From contig NZ_JACBFS010000002.1 of the NCBI RefSeq assembly GCF_022138605.1, forward strand, positions 496,001 through 560,000: a stretch of DNA of 64,000 nt. Direction: 5' to 3'. Numbering within the stretch: position 1 is the stretch's first letter; every line of letters begins with the position of its first letter. The translations under genes were made by a program, and so were the position numbers. The stretch comes from Xanthobacter sp. NM-25. Its GTDB lineage: Bacteria; Pseudomonadota; Alphaproteobacteria; Rhizobiales; Xanthobacteraceae. The notes beneath the pieces were generated by a model. That model saw only the letters and a program-made list of their open reading frames with translations. It was not told where the DNA came from and did no database searches. Of this stretch, positions 52,910 through 62,288 are shown piece after piece.

Positions 52910-54022
52910 TCAGGCGCGGGCGGCATCCAGCTCGGCAACGATGGCTTCGCCCATGGCCTGCGTGCTGATCACCTCGGCGCCCTCGGTGCGGATGTCGGCG
53001 GTGCGCTTGCCGGCATCCAGCACGCCGGCGATGGCCTGCTCGATGCGGTCCGCCACATCGCCCTGGTTGAACGAGTAGCGCAGCGCCATGGCCAGCGAGC
53101 CGATCATGGCGATGGGGTTGGCGATGCCCTTGCCGGCGATATCGGGGGCCGAGCCGTGCACCGGCTCATACATGGCCGCGCGCTTGCCGGTATTGGGGTC
53201 CACCGCGCCCAGCGAGGCCGAGGGCAGCATACCCAGCGAGCCGGTGAGCATGGCGGCGATGTCGGACAGCACGTCGCCGAACAGATTGTCGGTGACGATC
53301 ACGTCGAACTGCTTGGGCCAGCGCACCAGCTGCATGGCGAGCGAATCGGCAAGATTGTGCTCCAGCACCACGTCCTTGTAGTCGGCGTCGTGCACCTGGG
53401 TGACCACTTCCTTCCACAACACGCCGGAGCGCATCACATTGTGCTTCTCGGAGGAGGTCACCTTGTTGCGGCGGGTGCGGGCCAGCTCGAAGGCGACGCG
53501 GGCGATGCGGTCGATCTCATAGGTGTCGTACACCTGGGTATCGATGGCGCGCTTCTGGCCGTTGCCGAGGTCGATGATGGTCTTGGGCTCGCCGAAATAG
53601 ACGCCGCCGGTGAGCTCACGCACGATCAGGATGTCGAGGCCTTCCACCGCCTCCCGCTTCAGGGAGGAGGCATCGGCCAGCGCCGGATAGCAGATGGCGG
53701 GGCGCAGATTCGCGAACAGCTCCAGGTCCTTGCGCAGGCGCAGCAGGCCGGCCTCGGGGCGCGCCTCATAGGGCACATCCGCCCACTTGGGGCCGCCCAC
53801 GGCGGCGAGCAGCACCGCGTCCGCATCCTTGGCGCGCGCCATGGCGGCATCGGAGATGGCGACGCCGTGCGCGTCATAGGCGCTGCCGCCCACCAGATCC
53901 TCCTCGATGGCGAAGGAGGCGAGGCCTTCCTGTTCCAGCCAGGCGATGACGCGCTTCACCTCGGCCATCACTTCGGGGCCGATGCCGTCGCCGGCGAGGA
54001 GCAGGAGCTTGTGGGTGGCCAT
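52910..54022 (-). CDS. leuB: 3-Isopropylmalate dehydrogenase
   Basis: 370 residues. It oxidatively decarboxylates 3-isopropylmalate with NAD in leucine synthesis. The N-terminus [23 protein letters not shown], the Arg triad in [23 protein letters not shown](T)GGVYFGEP, and the metal-binding [32 protein letters not shown] are all present, as is [19 protein letters not shown] for the cofactor. Length is normal. leuC and leuD are not adjacent in this window. Confidence 0.97.
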   Translation of the reverse strand: MATHKLLLLAGDGIGPEVMAEVKRVIAWLEQEGLASFAIEEDLVGGSAYDAHGVAISDAAMARAKDADAVLLAAVGGPKWADVPYEARPEAGLLRLRKDLELFANLRPAICYPALADASSLKREAVEGLDILIVRELTGGVYFGEPKTIIDLGNGQKRAIDTQVYDTYEIDRIARVAFELARTRRNKVTSSEKHNVMRSGVLWKEVVTQVHDADYKDVVLEHNLADSLAMQLVRWPKQFDVIVTDNLFGDVLSDIAAMLTGSLGMLPSASLGAVDPNTGKRAAMYEPVHGSAPDIAGKGIANPIAMIGSLAMALRYSFNQGDVADRIEQAIAGVLDAGKRTADIRTEGAEVISTQAMGEAIVAELDAARA

Positions 54023-54143
54023 GGTGTATCCTCGGAAACTGCGGCCTCAGGCGGCCATCTTCAGGTGACTTCCGGCGCGAGTGCTAAGGCGTCGCCGACC
54101 GGAGCGCAAGATTTCCCGGTGCCGGCGCACCAGAGCTGTGGCC

Positions 54144-55037
54144 TCAGCGGCGGGTCGCCACCACCGCGCCGCCGACGATGCAGAGGCAGGCGAGCCCCAA
54201 GGCAAGGCTGGGGGCGGCGAAGCCGGTGAGCACCAGCAGCACCGTGGAAAGCACCGGCGCCGCATAGGAGGCCACCCCCAGCAGCCGCACGTCGCCCCGT
54301 TTCATGCCGATGTCCCAGGCATAGAAGGCAAGCCCCACCGGACCGATGCCCAGCGCCACCACCGCCCCCCATTGCATGAGGTCCGCCGGCCAGATGGTCT
54401 GTTCCCACACAAGATGGCAGAGGCCGGCAAGCAGCGCCGTCACGAGGCAGAAGCCGGCCACGGCGGCGGTGGGCACATCGGCGAAATGGCGCGAGGCCAC
54501 CGAATAGATGGCCCAGATGAAGGCGCAGGAGACGGCGGCGAGATAGCCGGGCACATAGCGCGCCTCGATGCCGGAAAAGCCACCCTTGCCCAACAGCAGC
54601 ACCACCGTTCCGGCAAAGCCCAGAAGCGCGCCGATCACATGGGTGCGCTTCAGCCCGCCGCCCGGCAGGGTCGCCGACAGCAGCACGATGAGCAGCGGCC
54701 ACAGATAGTTGAGCAGCCCCGCCTCGGCCGGCGGCGCCAGCTTCAGGGCGGCGAAATAGAGGAAGTGATAGCCGAACAGGCCGCCCACCCCATGCACATA
54801 GGCAAGCGGGCGCTGCCGCAGCACGCCGAGCCCCGGCCCCAGGAGCGCCGCGACCACCCCCACCAGCCCGCCGATGCCGAAGGTGAGCGCCGTCAGCAGG
54901 AAGGCCGGCACCGCGCCGGTGGCTGCGGTGAAGAAGGCCAGCGTGGACCATAACAGGATGGCCACGAGGCCGATGCGCGTCGCCTGGCGGGGAGAAATCT
55001 CGCGGAGCGACAGGGCCGATGGGGAGGCCGAAGGCAT
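54144..55037 (-). CDS. DMT superfamily (EamA/RhaT-like) transporter
   Basis: 297 residues from the ATG at 55037. Ten helices in two repeats: RIGLVAILLWSTLAFFTAATGAVPAFLLTALTFGIGGLVG and GYLAAVSCAFIWAIYSVASRHFADVPTAAVAGFCLVTALLAGL. The pattern and length fit the drug/metabolite exporter group that contains the aromatic amino acid exporter YddG. The substrate is unknown. It lies between leuB and mutT, same strand as both, 50 bp downstream of mutT. Confidence 0.9.
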   Translation of the reverse strand: MPSASPSALSLREISPRQATRIGLVAILLWSTLAFFTAATGAVPAFLLTALTFGIGGLVGVVAALLGPGLGVLRQRPLAYVHGVGGLFGYHFLYFAALKLAPPAEAGLLNYLWPLLIVLLSATLPGGGLKRTHVIGALLGFAGTVVLLLGKGGFSGIEARYVPGYLAAVSCAFIWAIYSVASRHFADVPTAAVAGFCLVTALLAGLCHLVWEQTIWPADLMQWGAVVALGIGPVGLAFYAWDIGMKRGDVRLLGVASYAAPVLSTVLLVLTGFAAPSLALGLACLCIVGGAVVATRR

Positions 55038-55087
55038 GAACGGATCCGAACGAAAGGCCGGGCAGCACCCTGCCCGGCGAAGAGGCT

Positions 55088-55492
55088 TCAAGGGCCGAGC
55101 AGGTCGATGAGCGGGGGAATGAGCGGCGCGTCGGCGGGCGGCATGTCGAGCTCGCGCAGCTTGCCGGGGCGCACCCACTTCAGGGCCTGATGCTCCTTGC
55201 GGGTCACCGTGCCCTCCCAGCGCCGGCAGATCCACAGGGGCATGAGGAGATGGAAAGTCTCATAGGCGTGGCTGGCGAAGGTGAGCGGAGCGAGGCACGG
55301 CTCCTTCACCGTGATGCCCAGTTCTTCCGCCAGCTCACGAATGAGGCAATCCTCCGGCCGCTCGCCGGGCTCCAGCTTGCCGCCGGGAAACTCCCACAGG
55401 CCGGCCAGCGCCTTGCCCTCCGGGCGCTGGGCCACCAGCACCCGGTTGTCGGCATCGATGAGCGCGCAGGCGGCCACCAAGGTGATCTTCAC
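55088..55492 (-). CDS. mutT: 8-oxo-dGTP diphosphatase MutT
   Basis: 134 residues. Nudix box [24 protein letters not shown] (about 37-60) with the full G-x5-E-x7-REUxEExGU pattern. The N-terminus [36 protein letters not shown] is typical of MutT. It hydrolyses 8-oxo-dGTP to prevent A-T to C-G transversions. Its start overlaps the argJ stop by 4 bp (ATGA), a coupling that is widespread in Hyphomicrobiales. Confidence 0.95.
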   Translation of the reverse strand: MKITLVAACALIDADNRVLVAQRPEGKALAGLWEFPGGKLEPGERPEDCLIRELAEELGITVKEPCLAPLTFASHAYETFHLLMPLWICRRWEGTVTRKEHQALKWVRPGKLRELDMPPADAPLIPPLIDLLGP

Positions 55493-56730
55493 GAGCGATA
55501 GTCCCCGTTGATGGCGACATATTCCTTGGTGAGATCGCAGGTGAGCACCCGATCGGCGCCGCGGCCGAGGCCGAGGTCCACCGTGAGGTCGATGACCGGG
55601 TTCTTCATGTAAGCGGAGACCACCGCCTCGTCATAGTCGGGGTCGCGCTCGCCGTCGCGGGCCACGCACACATCGCCGAAGGAGATGGTGAGCTTGTCGC
55701 GGTCGGCCGGCTCGCCGGCCTTGCCCACGGCCATCACCACCCGGCCCCAATTGGCGTCCTCGCCGGCGGCGGCGGTCTTCACCAGCGGCGAGTTGGCGAT
55801 GGACATGGCGATGCGCCGTGCCGACTTGTTGGAGACGGCGCCGGTGACATGGATGCGGATGAGCTTGCGCGCGCCCTCGCCGTCGCGGGCCACCTGCTCG
55901 GAAAGATCTGCCAGAAGGTCCACCAGCGCCCGCTTGAAGGTCTTCAGGCGCGGATCATCCGCATCCTTGATGAGCGGGGCGCCCCGGGTCTTGGCAACGC
56001 CGGTGGCGAACATCAGCAGGGTATCGGAGGTGGAGGTGTCGCCATCCACCGTCACCGCGTTGAAGGTGTTCTTCACGCCCTTGGAGAGCAGCTTCTGCAG
56101 CACGTCGGCGGCGATGGGGGCGTCAGTGAAGACGAAGGAGAGCATGGTCGCCATGTCCGGGGCGATCATGCCGGCACCCTTGGCGATGCCGTTGATCCGC
56201 ACCGGCACGTCGCCCAGCAGCACCTCGGCGGTGGCGAGCTTGGGGAAGGTGTCGGTGGTCATGATGGCGCGGGCGGCATCCAGCCACGGCCAGTCCACCA
56301 GACGGCCGGCGGCTTCCGCCAGCACGCCCTCGAACTTGGTGGCATCCAGCGGCTCGCCGATGACGCCGGTGGAGGCCAACGCCACCTCGGAGGGCTTGCA
56401 GCGCAGCACGGCGGCGGCGATCTCGGCGGTGAGCTGGGTGGATTCGCGGCCCTTCTTGCCGGTGAAGGCATTGGCATTGCCGGAATTCACCACCAGCGCC
56501 CGCGCCTTGCCCTTCTTCACCAGCTCCCGGCACCATTCCACCGGCGCCGAGGGGCACAGCGACTTGGTGGTCACCCCCGCCACCGTGGTGCCCGGCACGA
56601 ATGACATGACCAGGACATCGGTGCGGCCCTGGTAGCGGATGCCGGCCGCGGCGGTGGTGAAACCCACGCCGGGAATGGGAAGCAGCTCGGGCACGAACTG
56701 GGGCGCCAGGGGTGAAACGGTCGCAGACAT
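55489..56730 (-). CDS. argJ: Bifunctional glutamate N-acetyltransferase/amino-acid acetyltransferase ArgJ
   Basis: 413 residues from the ATG at 56730; the open frame runs further upstream without conservation. It transfers acetyl from N-acetylornithine to glutamate in the arginine cycle. The autocatalytic cleavage site is in [16 protein letters not shown], with cleavage before T195, giving alpha and beta chains. [14 protein letters not shown] and [10 protein letters not shown] are other family signatures. It is co-transcribed with mutT; ppiC lies upstream in the same direction, separated by a gene of unknown function on the opposite strand. Confidence 0.96.
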   Translation of the reverse strand: MSATVSPLAPQFVPELLPIPGVGFTTAAAGIRYQGRTDVLVMSFVPGTTVAGVTTKSLCPSAPVEWCRELVKKGKARALVVNSGNANAFTGKKGRESTQLTAEIAAAVLRCKPSEVALASTGVIGEPLDATKFEGVLAEAAGRLVDWPWLDAARAIMTTDTFPKLATAEVLLGDVPVRINGIAKGAGMIAPDMATMLSFVFTDAPIAADVLQKLLSKGVKNTFNAVTVDGDTSTSDTLLMFATGVAKTRGAPLIKDADDPRLKTFKRALVDLLADLSEQVARDGEGARKLIRIHVTGAVSNKSARRIAMSIANSPLVKTAAAGEDANWGRVVMAVGKAGEPADRDKLTISFGDVCVARDGERDPDYDEAVVSAYMKNPVIDLTVDLGLGRGADRVLTCDLTKEYVAINGDYRS

Positions 56731-57020
56731 GGGAAATCCCCGCACGAGCCCGGCCTGAACCTTCCGCCCGGACGGGCTCATTGAAGAAGCGAGCACCGCT
56801 TGAGCGGCACGCGTCCAGGGCGGCACAGCCGCCCGGGTGCCTTTCCTGTGCCGCAGCCGCGCCGCGCGCGCAAGGGGTTGAGCGCGGCGGGCGACACCCG
56901 CGCCGCCACTGCGGAGGCCCGGATCCCCGCTCTTTTCTCCCGTGCCATCCCGGCCTTACAGTGGTCGCGTTTCAGTCGCGGTCCACCGCCTTATTTTTCT
57001 TTTCGTCTCAAGGAGCCGTC

Positions 57021-57440
57021 ATGGCCCGTGCCCTTTGCGCCTTTCTTCATCGCGCCGATGTGCCCACCCGCGCCGCCCTGCAGCCGGCGCTCGATGCCCT
57101 CAAGCTCAGGGTGACCCTGGACGACGGCTATGTGCCGCTGAAATCCTCCGGCTACCTGCCCTGCACCCTCGATGGCGAGGATGCAGGCTTCACCGTTCGC
57201 TTTCATGATGTGGATGCCGCTCTCGACGCCATGCCCAATCTCAAGACGGCGCTCGACGGACGCGACGTGGCGATGGACCTCAAGTGGAGCGGCGACGTGC
57301 GCGAGAAGGTGAGCGCGCTGGCGGTCTGTGCCGCCCTTGCCGGCAGCTTCGGCGCCATCGTCCACGAGGCGGAGGGCGACAAGGTGCTCACCACCGCCCA
57401 GCTCACCGCTCGCGCCCGTGAAGGGCTCGAAGAGCTGTAG
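57021..57440 (+). CDS. Conserved hypothetical protein
   Basis: 139 residues with AAGGAG upstream. No signal peptide or membrane helix. It is of mixed alpha/beta character: a start with CAFLHRADVPTRAALQPALDALKLRVTLDDGYVPLKSSGYLPCTLDGEDAGFTVRFHDVD, a basic centre MDLKWSGDVREKVSALAVCAALAG, and a helical end TTAQLTARAREGLEEL. I do not recognise a family. It lies alone between the argJ operon and ppiC, on the opposite strand, and ends at a terminator. Confidence 0.7.
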   Translation: MARALCAFLHRADVPTRAALQPALDALKLRVTLDDGYVPLKSSGYLPCTLDGEDAGFTVRFHDVDAALDAMPNLKTALDGRDVAMDLKWSGDVREKVSALAVCAALAGSFGAIVHEAEGDKVLTTAQLTARAREGLEEL

Positions 57441-57446
57441 ACAGCA

Positions 57447-57470
57447 AAAGGGGCGCCGCAGCGCCCCTTT
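57447..57470. terminator. Terminator between the hypothetical gene and ppiC
   Basis: A perfect 10-bp stem AAAGGGGCGC (57447-57456) with GCGCCCCTTT (57461-57470), 4-nt loop, between convergent genes. Confidence 0.88.
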
Positions 57471-57495
57471 CTTCAACCTTGGCGATAAGCCCGCG

Positions 57496-58434
57496 TCACT
57501 TCCCGGCGGCGGCCGGAGCCGGCGTGGCGGCAGCACCCGGGGTGGCGGGCGCCGCGGCCTTCTCGATCTTGGCGTCGGCGCGCAGCTTGGTGACGAGATC
57601 GGCCTGGGCCTTGCGCACCAGATACTGGTCCAGCTGGCCTTCCACCTGCACGTAGGTGGGCACCGGCTTCGTGCGCTTGTCCTCGACCTTGATGATGTGC
57701 CAGCCGAACTGGCTCTTCACCGGGTCGGAGATCTGCCCCTTGTCCAGCTTGAAGGCGACCTCGGCGAACTCCGGCACCATCTGGTCCTTGGTGAAATAGC
57801 CGAGATCACCGCCGTCGTCGGCGCCGTCCTTGGAATATTCCTTGGCGAGCTTGGCGAAGTCCTCGCCGGCCTTGGCCTTCTTGGCGATTTCCTTGGCCTT
57901 GGCCTCGTCATCCACCAGAATGTGGCGGGCGTGGACCTCTTCCTCCGGCGGCTGAGACTTGACGAACTCGTCATAGGTCTTGCGCTTGAGCTCGTCGGTC
58001 ACCGCACCCTTGGCCGCCTGGGTCATCAGCGCTTCCATCAGCGCCTTGGTCTTCAGGTAGTTCAGGGTCGTCTGGAAGGCCGGGGTCTGGTCCAGCTTCT
58101 GCGCTTCCGCCGCCTGCGCCAGCAGGGTCATGTCGGTGAGGAAGGACAGCACATAATCGCGCCGCGCCGGCCCCTGAAGCTGGGGCGGCAGGCCGGGACC
58201 GATGTCCTCGGCGGCGATGGCCAGCTGGCTGGCATAGATCGGCGTGCCGTTCACCGTCGCCACCACCAGGTCGGTGTCGGCGGGCTTGGAGGCATCAGTC
58301 TTGGCAGAATCAGGCTTGGCAGCGGCGGGCTTGGCCGCAGCGGACTGAGCAAGGGCCGGACCGGAAACGGAGAACAGGGCGACAGACGAGACGAGGGCAG
58401 CCGCCAGCGCGGCAGTGGAAACGGAGCGCTTCAT
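57496..58434 (-). CDS. Periplasmic peptidyl-prolyl isomerase, PpiC/parvulin family
   Basis: 312 residues from the ATG at 58434. A signal peptide (1-about 29) ends ALA, followed by an Ala/Lys-rich linker with repeated AAAKP/SAKTDASKP. Then come a SurA-N-like helical region and the parvulin domain (about 165-265: ARHILVDDEAKAKEIAKKAKAGEDFAKLAKEYSKDG to QFGWHIIKVEDKR). The C-terminus is again Ala/Pro-rich. It assists folding of secreted and outer-membrane proteins. It lies upstream of argJ in the same orientation, the normal order in this group. Confidence 0.93.
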   Translation of the reverse strand: MKRSVSTAALAAALVSSVALFSVSGPALAQSAAAKPAAAKPDSAKTDASKPADTDLVVATVNGTPIYASQLAIAAEDIGPGLPPQLQGPARRDYVLSFLTDMTLLAQAAEAQKLDQTPAFQTTLNYLKTKALMEALMTQAAKGAVTDELKRKTYDEFVKSQPPEEEVHARHILVDDEAKAKEIAKKAKAGEDFAKLAKEYSKDGADDGGDLGYFTKDQMVPEFAEVAFKLDKGQISDPVKSQFGWHIIKVEDKRTKPVPTYVQVEGQLDQYLVRKAQADLVTKLRADAKIEKAAAPATPGAAATPAPAAAGK

Positions 58435-58466
58435 GGGTCCGGGTTCCTTTGGGTCCGGGTTCCTCG
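58435..58466. repeat. 16-bp tandem duplication before the ppiC start
   Basis: Two copies, 58435-58450 and 58451-58466, of GGGTCCGGGTTCCT plus two variable bases. It covers the ppiC ribosome-site region (AGGAACCC on the minus strand), which is therefore also duplicated. Confidence 0.9.
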
Positions 58467-58705
58467 GGGATGGGTGCACCCCGAACGGCGTGCACCCTTG
58501 CCCGCCTTCTCCTTATCTGACAAGAGGGCATTGTTGAGGCGCCGCACCGGAATGGACAAAACACCGGGGCGGGGCTTCCGCTTCGCCGCGAGAGCCTGTA
58601 TAAGGCGCGCCTTCAATCGAGAAACAGGTTTCGCTACAGCCTCGCGCGAACCGACGCAGAGGGCGAGACCGATCTTCGGATGTCTCGTCTTCAGGAGTTT
58701 GGACA

Positions 58706-58891
58706 ATGGCCGTCCCTAAGAGAAAGACCTCGCCGTCCCGTCGCGGCATGCGCCGCTCGGCCGATGCGCTGAAGCAGCCCACTTATGTGGAAGACAAGGA
58801 TTCCGGTGAGCTGCGTCGTCCGCATCACCTGGACCTCAAGACCGGCATGTACAAGGGCCGCCAGATTCTGGCTCCCAAGGCCGAAGCCTGA
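58706..58891 (+). CDS. rpmF: 50S ribosomal protein L32
   Basis: 61 residues. The standard bacterial L32 beginning is [21 protein letters not shown], followed by [16 protein letters not shown]. The zinc-binding cysteine pairs of the C+ type are missing, as in other alphaproteobacterial L32 proteins. It is a structural part of the large subunit. The 572-bp region that follows is non-coding. Confidence 0.97.
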   Translation: MAVPKRKTSPSRRGMRRSADALKQPTYVEDKDSGELRRPHHLDLKTGMYKGRQILAPKAEA

Positions 58892-59463
58892 GCCTAAGAT
58901 CGTACCGTCCCGGGTGAGACCCTCCCGGGCCGGGACAGGCCGGGGGCGTGATCATCACGCGCTGAACGCCGGCCCTGCCGTGCGTCCGCGCCGAACGCCC
59001 CTCGCCTCTTCCCTCCTTGCGGCCTGCGTGCTTGTCGCCCGCGTGGAGAGCCCAGGATCCGGCGCTGTCCGGATCGTCCTTGGCGGCCCACGCGCACGGC
59101 CTCATCCGCCGGTGTCGGCGGATCGCGACTTGCCGTCACCCGCGCTCGGTGCGCGGCGCCGCGGATGCACCGGATCGGCGGCCCAAAAAGCAGCGGCCAA
59201 AAGCACCCGCAGGGCATCGACCTGGAATGGTGCGGCCGCCCTATGCGCGCCCGCCCACGCGACACGCTCCCCATCAATCATCCGACGGCGAAGACCGCCG
59301 TGTCAGCGACGGCACGGGGCGCACAAAACACGCCCGCCAGCAGGCACGGCAACGGAACGGTGACACTCCGCACGGCAAGGTGGCACCTTGCCAATCCCCC
59401 TCCGCGATGCGGCATCCGTGTCCCAGCGTCGCCGCGGCCGCGGATCGGCCCGAAGGAGCACCT
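58892..59463. other. Intergenic region between rpmF and the membrane protein gene
   Basis: 572 bp without a convincing gene. A stem TCCCGG (58908-58913)/CCGGGA (58930-58935) just after rpmF could end its transcript. Small open frames exist on both strands but lack conserved features or ribosome sites. Confidence 0.5.
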
Positions 59464-59868
59464 ATGCTGACACCGGTTCCGTTGCTGATCATTCCGTTGG
59501 CACTGTTCAATATCGTCGCATTTCTGACGCCCAGCCTCAGCTGGGATTCGCCGCTCACCATCGTCTCCATGCTGTCCGGCGCCCAGTGGAAGATCACCCT
59601 CGCCGAGGCCTTCATCGCCTTCTCGCTGCTGATCCTGTTCTTCGAGATCGTCAAATCGACCCGCATCAGCTCCCGCTCGCTGATCGATCACATGCTGTCC
59701 ATTCTGCTGTTCGTGGTCAGCCTTGCCGAATTCCTGCTGGTGCCGCAGGCCGGCAACTCCGTGTTCGCGCTGCTGTTGTGCGTGATGCTGCTGGATGTGG
59801 TGGCCGGTTTCTCCGTCTCGGTCCGCGTCGCCCAGCGCGATTTCTCGGTGCGCCCCGACCAGTCGTGA
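59464..59868 (+). CDS. Small membrane protein, four helices
   Basis: 134 residues from the ATG at 59464 (AAGGAG upstream). Four hydrophobic segments: PLLIIPLALFNIVAFLTP, ITLAEAFIAFSLLILFFEIV, MLSILLFVVSLAEFLLVP and VFALLLCVMLLDVVAGFSV. The C-terminus is short and basic. It appears in alphaproteobacteria near the pha region, but no function is known to me. It is convergent with phaR. Confidence 0.8.
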   Translation: MLTPVPLLIIPLALFNIVAFLTPSLSWDSPLTIVSMLSGAQWKITLAEAFIAFSLLILFFEIVKSTRISSRSLIDHMLSILLFVVSLAEFLLVPQAGNSVFALLLCVMLLDVVAGFSVSVRVAQRDFSVRPDQS

Positions 59869-59928
59869 GGGGGCCGGGCCCAGCGCAGCGGTAGGCGGTG
59901 CGGACACGGGACCGACCTGAACGGCAAA

Positions 59929-59954
59929 AGGGCCGGCATTATCATGCCGGCCCT
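59929..59954 (-). terminator. Terminator of phaR
   Basis: A perfect 11-bp stem AGGGCCGGCAT (59929-59939) with ATGCCGGCCCT (59944-59954), 4-nt loop. On the minus strand it is followed by TTTTGCC. It lies 36 bp after the phaR stop. Confidence 0.85.
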
Positions 59955-59989
59955 CGCCATCCATCCTCACGTGCAGCCGGGCGCCGGCC

Positions 59990-60640
59990 TCAGCCGTTGT
60001 CGTCGGGCTTCGGCACATCGGGCGCAGGCGGCGCGACGTCGGGTTCCGGCGTCGGCGCCGGGCGCACCACCAATTGCTCGAGCTTGGCCTGCATATCGGC
60101 CATCTGACGCTTCAGCGCATCGAGCTCGTCCGCCTCCTTGGCCGGCGTGGACGCAACCGGCGCGGCGCCAGCCTCCTCCTGCTCCTCGTCCTTGGGGAAC
60201 GGCAGGAACATGTGGAAAGCCCGCTCGAACATCTCCATGTTGCGCCGCACGTGATCGTCGAGCCCGGCGAAGCCGCCGCCCGTCAGTGTCTTGGCCACGT
60301 GGTCGCGATACTTCTCCTGGTCCTTGGTGAAGCTGTCGATGGACGCTTCCAGGTACCGGGGAACCAGCATCTGCATGCTGTCGCCGTAAAAACGGATGAT
60401 CTGGCGCAGGAAGGTGATGGGAAGCAGATTCGTTCCCTTATTTTCCTGTTCGAAGATGATCTGCGTCAGAACCGAATGGGTGATGTCATCGCCATTCTTG
60501 GCGTCATACACCACAAAATCCTCGCCATCCTTCACCATGTTGGCGAGGTCTTCCAGCGTCACATAGGTACTCGTGCCCGTGTTGTACAGGCGACGGTTGG
60601 CGTATTTCTTGATGGTGACTGGTTCTTCTGATTTTGCCAT
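59990..60640 (-). CDS. phaR: PHB/PHA synthesis repressor PhaR
   Basis: 216 residues. The N-terminal DNA-binding domain reads TIKKYANRRLYNTGTSTYVTLEDLANMVKDGEDFVVYDAKNGDDITHSVLTQIIFEQE, the strongly conserved PhaR signature, followed by the PHB-granule-binding region NLLPITFLRQIIRFYGDSMQMLVPRYLEASIDSF. The C-terminal part is acidic, then Pro-rich with a coiled-coil stretch (ELDALKRQMADMQAKLEQL). It represses phasin and PHB genes and is released when it binds nascent polymer. It is divergent from phaA. Confidence 0.97.
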   Translation of the reverse strand: MAKSEEPVTIKKYANRRLYNTGTSTYVTLEDLANMVKDGEDFVVYDAKNGDDITHSVLTQIIFEQENKGTNLLPITFLRQIIRFYGDSMQMLVPRYLEASIDSFTKDQEKYRDHVAKTLTGGGFAGLDDHVRRNMEMFERAFHMFLPFPKDEEQEEAGAAPVASTPAKEADELDALKRQMADMQAKLEQLVVRPAPTPEPDVAPPAPDVPKPDDNG

Positions 60641-60945
60641 CGTCCGGTCATCCGATGTCCTTGGGGTTACACCACGTTAAGTGGTTTCGCGCCCCATAGC
60701 TACCAAATTATGTGCAGCGCGCGCATTCCTGGTGCACTGCCCGCGTCGCACGCAGGCCGGATCCCGAAGCGGCATCCCCAGCGACAAACCGGCGGCCCAC
60801 TCAACCCTGGGCACAGCGCGCCCCATATTGCACTTGCCATGATGTGGATCATTGACACATGGTCGTGCTCGACAGCGATATAATGCTCTGATCCAAAAGC
60901 GGCGCAAAGCCGCTCCCGCCTGTTCTAAGTCCCAGGAGATTCAAT
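60641..60945. promoter_or_regulatory. Divergent phaR/phaA regulatory region
   Basis: 305 bp with no gene. A perfect -10 TATAAT (60879-60884) faces phaA; the upstream TTGACA (60852-60857) is 21 bp away, which is too long for a standard promoter. TGC/GCA-rich motifs (for example TGTGCAGCGC near 60712 and TTGCACTTGC near 60830) could serve PhaR binding. Confidence 0.5.
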
Positions 60946-62124
60946 ATGAAGGACGAGGTCGTCATCGTCGCCGCCGCGCGCACCCCGGTCGGGTCGTTCA
61001 ACGGCGCGCTGGCTCCCCTGCCGGCGCACGAGCTCGGCGCCGTCGCCATCAAGGCGGCCCTCGAGCGGGCCGGTGTCTCCACCGACGCCGTGAGCGAGGT
61101 CATTCTCGGCCAGGTGCTCACCGCCGCCCAGGGGCAGAATCCCGCCCGCCAGGCCTCCCTCAAGGCCGGCGTGCCGATCACCAGCCCGGCTTATGAAGTC
61201 CAGATGGTGTGCGGCTCCGGCCTGCGCTCCGTCGCCCTCGGCGCCCAGGCCATCGCCAATGGCGACAGCGAAGTGGTGGTGGCCGGCGGCCAGGAATCCA
61301 TGAGCCAGTCCGTGCATGGCGCCCACCTGCGCAACGGCCAGCGCATGGGCAACATGGAATTCGTCGACACCATGATCAAGGACGGCCTGTGGGATGCCTT
61401 CAACGGCTACCACATGGGCATGACCGCCGAGAACGTGGCCAAGCAGTTCCAGATCACCCGCCAGGAGCAGGACGAATTCGCCGTCGCCTCCCAGAACAAG
61501 GCCGAGGCGGCCCAGAAGTCCGGCAAGTTCAAGGATGAAATCGTCCCCGTCACCATTTCCACCCGCAAGGGCGACGTGGTGGTGGACCAGGATGAGTACA
61601 TCCGCCATGGCGCCACCATCGACGCCATGACCAAGCTGAAGCCCGCCTTCGCCAAGGATGGCTCGGTGACCGCCGGCAACGCTTCCGGCATCAACGACGG
61701 CGCCGCCGCCGTGGTGCTCATGAGCGGCGCCAAGGCCAAGGCCGAGGGCAAGACCCCGCTGGCGCGCATCGTCTCCTGGGCCCAGGCCGGCGTCGATCCG
61801 TCCATCATGGGCACCGGCCCCATCCCGGCCTCCAAGCTGGCGCTGGAAAAGGCCGGCTGGACCACCGCCGACCTCGACCTCATCGAGGCCAACGAGGCGT
61901 TCGCCGCCCAGGCCATCGCCGTCAACAAGGGCGTGGGCTGGGACACCTCCAAGGTGAACGTGAACGGCGGCGCCATCGCCATCGGCCACCCCATCGGCGC
62001 CTCGGGCACCCGTATTCTCGTCACCCTCCTGCATGAAATGCAGAAGCGCGATGCGAAAAAGGGCCTTGCCACCCTGTGCATCGGCGGCGGCATGGGCATT
62101 GCCATGTGTGTCGAGCGCGACTGA
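60946..62124 (+). CDS. phaA: Acetyl-CoA acetyltransferase (beta-ketothiolase) PhaA
   Basis: 392 residues. It condenses two acetyl-CoA to acetoacetyl-CoA as the first step of PHB synthesis. The acyl-accepting C89 lies in [11 protein letters not shown]; the catalytic His is in [18 protein letters not shown] and the second Cys in [13 protein letters not shown]. Length and sequence match PhaA/thiolase II closely. phaB follows after a 164-bp spacer containing a strong hairpin. phaC is not in the window. Confidence 0.97.
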   Translation: MKDEVVIVAAARTPVGSFNGALAPLPAHELGAVAIKAALERAGVSTDAVSEVILGQVLTAAQGQNPARQASLKAGVPITSPAYEVQMVCGSGLRSVALGAQAIANGDSEVVVAGGQESMSQSVHGAHLRNGQRMGNMEFVDTMIKDGLWDAFNGYHMGMTAENVAKQFQITRQEQDEFAVASQNKAEAAQKSGKFKDEIVPVTISTRKGDVVVDQDEYIRHGATIDAMTKLKPAFAKDGSVTAGNASGINDGAAAVVLMSGAKAKAEGKTPLARIVSWAQAGVDPSIMGTGPIPASKLALEKAGWTTADLDLIEANEAFAAQAIAVNKGVGWDTSKVNVNGGAIAIGHPIGASGTRILVTLLHEMQKRDAKKGLATLCIGGGMGIAMCVERD

Positions 62125-62147
62125 GACAGTCACTCAACCATCATACT

Positions 62148-62176
62148 TTGGGCCGCGATCGAAGGTCGCGGCCCAA
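62148..62176 (+). other. Strong hairpin in the phaA-phaB spacer
   Basis: An 11-bp perfect stem TTGGGCCGCGA (62148-62158) with TCGCGGCCCAA (62166-62176), 7-nt loop, 23 bp after the phaA stop. No T-run follows, so it is more likely an mRNA stability or partial-termination element than a full terminator. Confidence 0.75.
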
Positions 62177-62288
62177 GACCCTCGCAACCTGCTGAAGGTT
62201 TGCTTAGACACAATCCCTGTGTGGCCCGATCCGCTTGGGATTGTTGTATTTCGTCTTTAGGTCGGGCCAACAGACGATGGAGGGAACT

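Noticed and set aside
53156..54229. A 357-codon plus-strand frame
   Set aside because: Antisense to leuB, which has all its active-site motifs.
60852..60884. Standard sigma-70 promoter TTGACA...TATAAT for phaA
   Set aside because: Both hexamers are perfect, but the spacer is 21 bp rather than 16-18 bp, so they probably do not form one promoter. The TATAAT alone is kept as a candidate -10.
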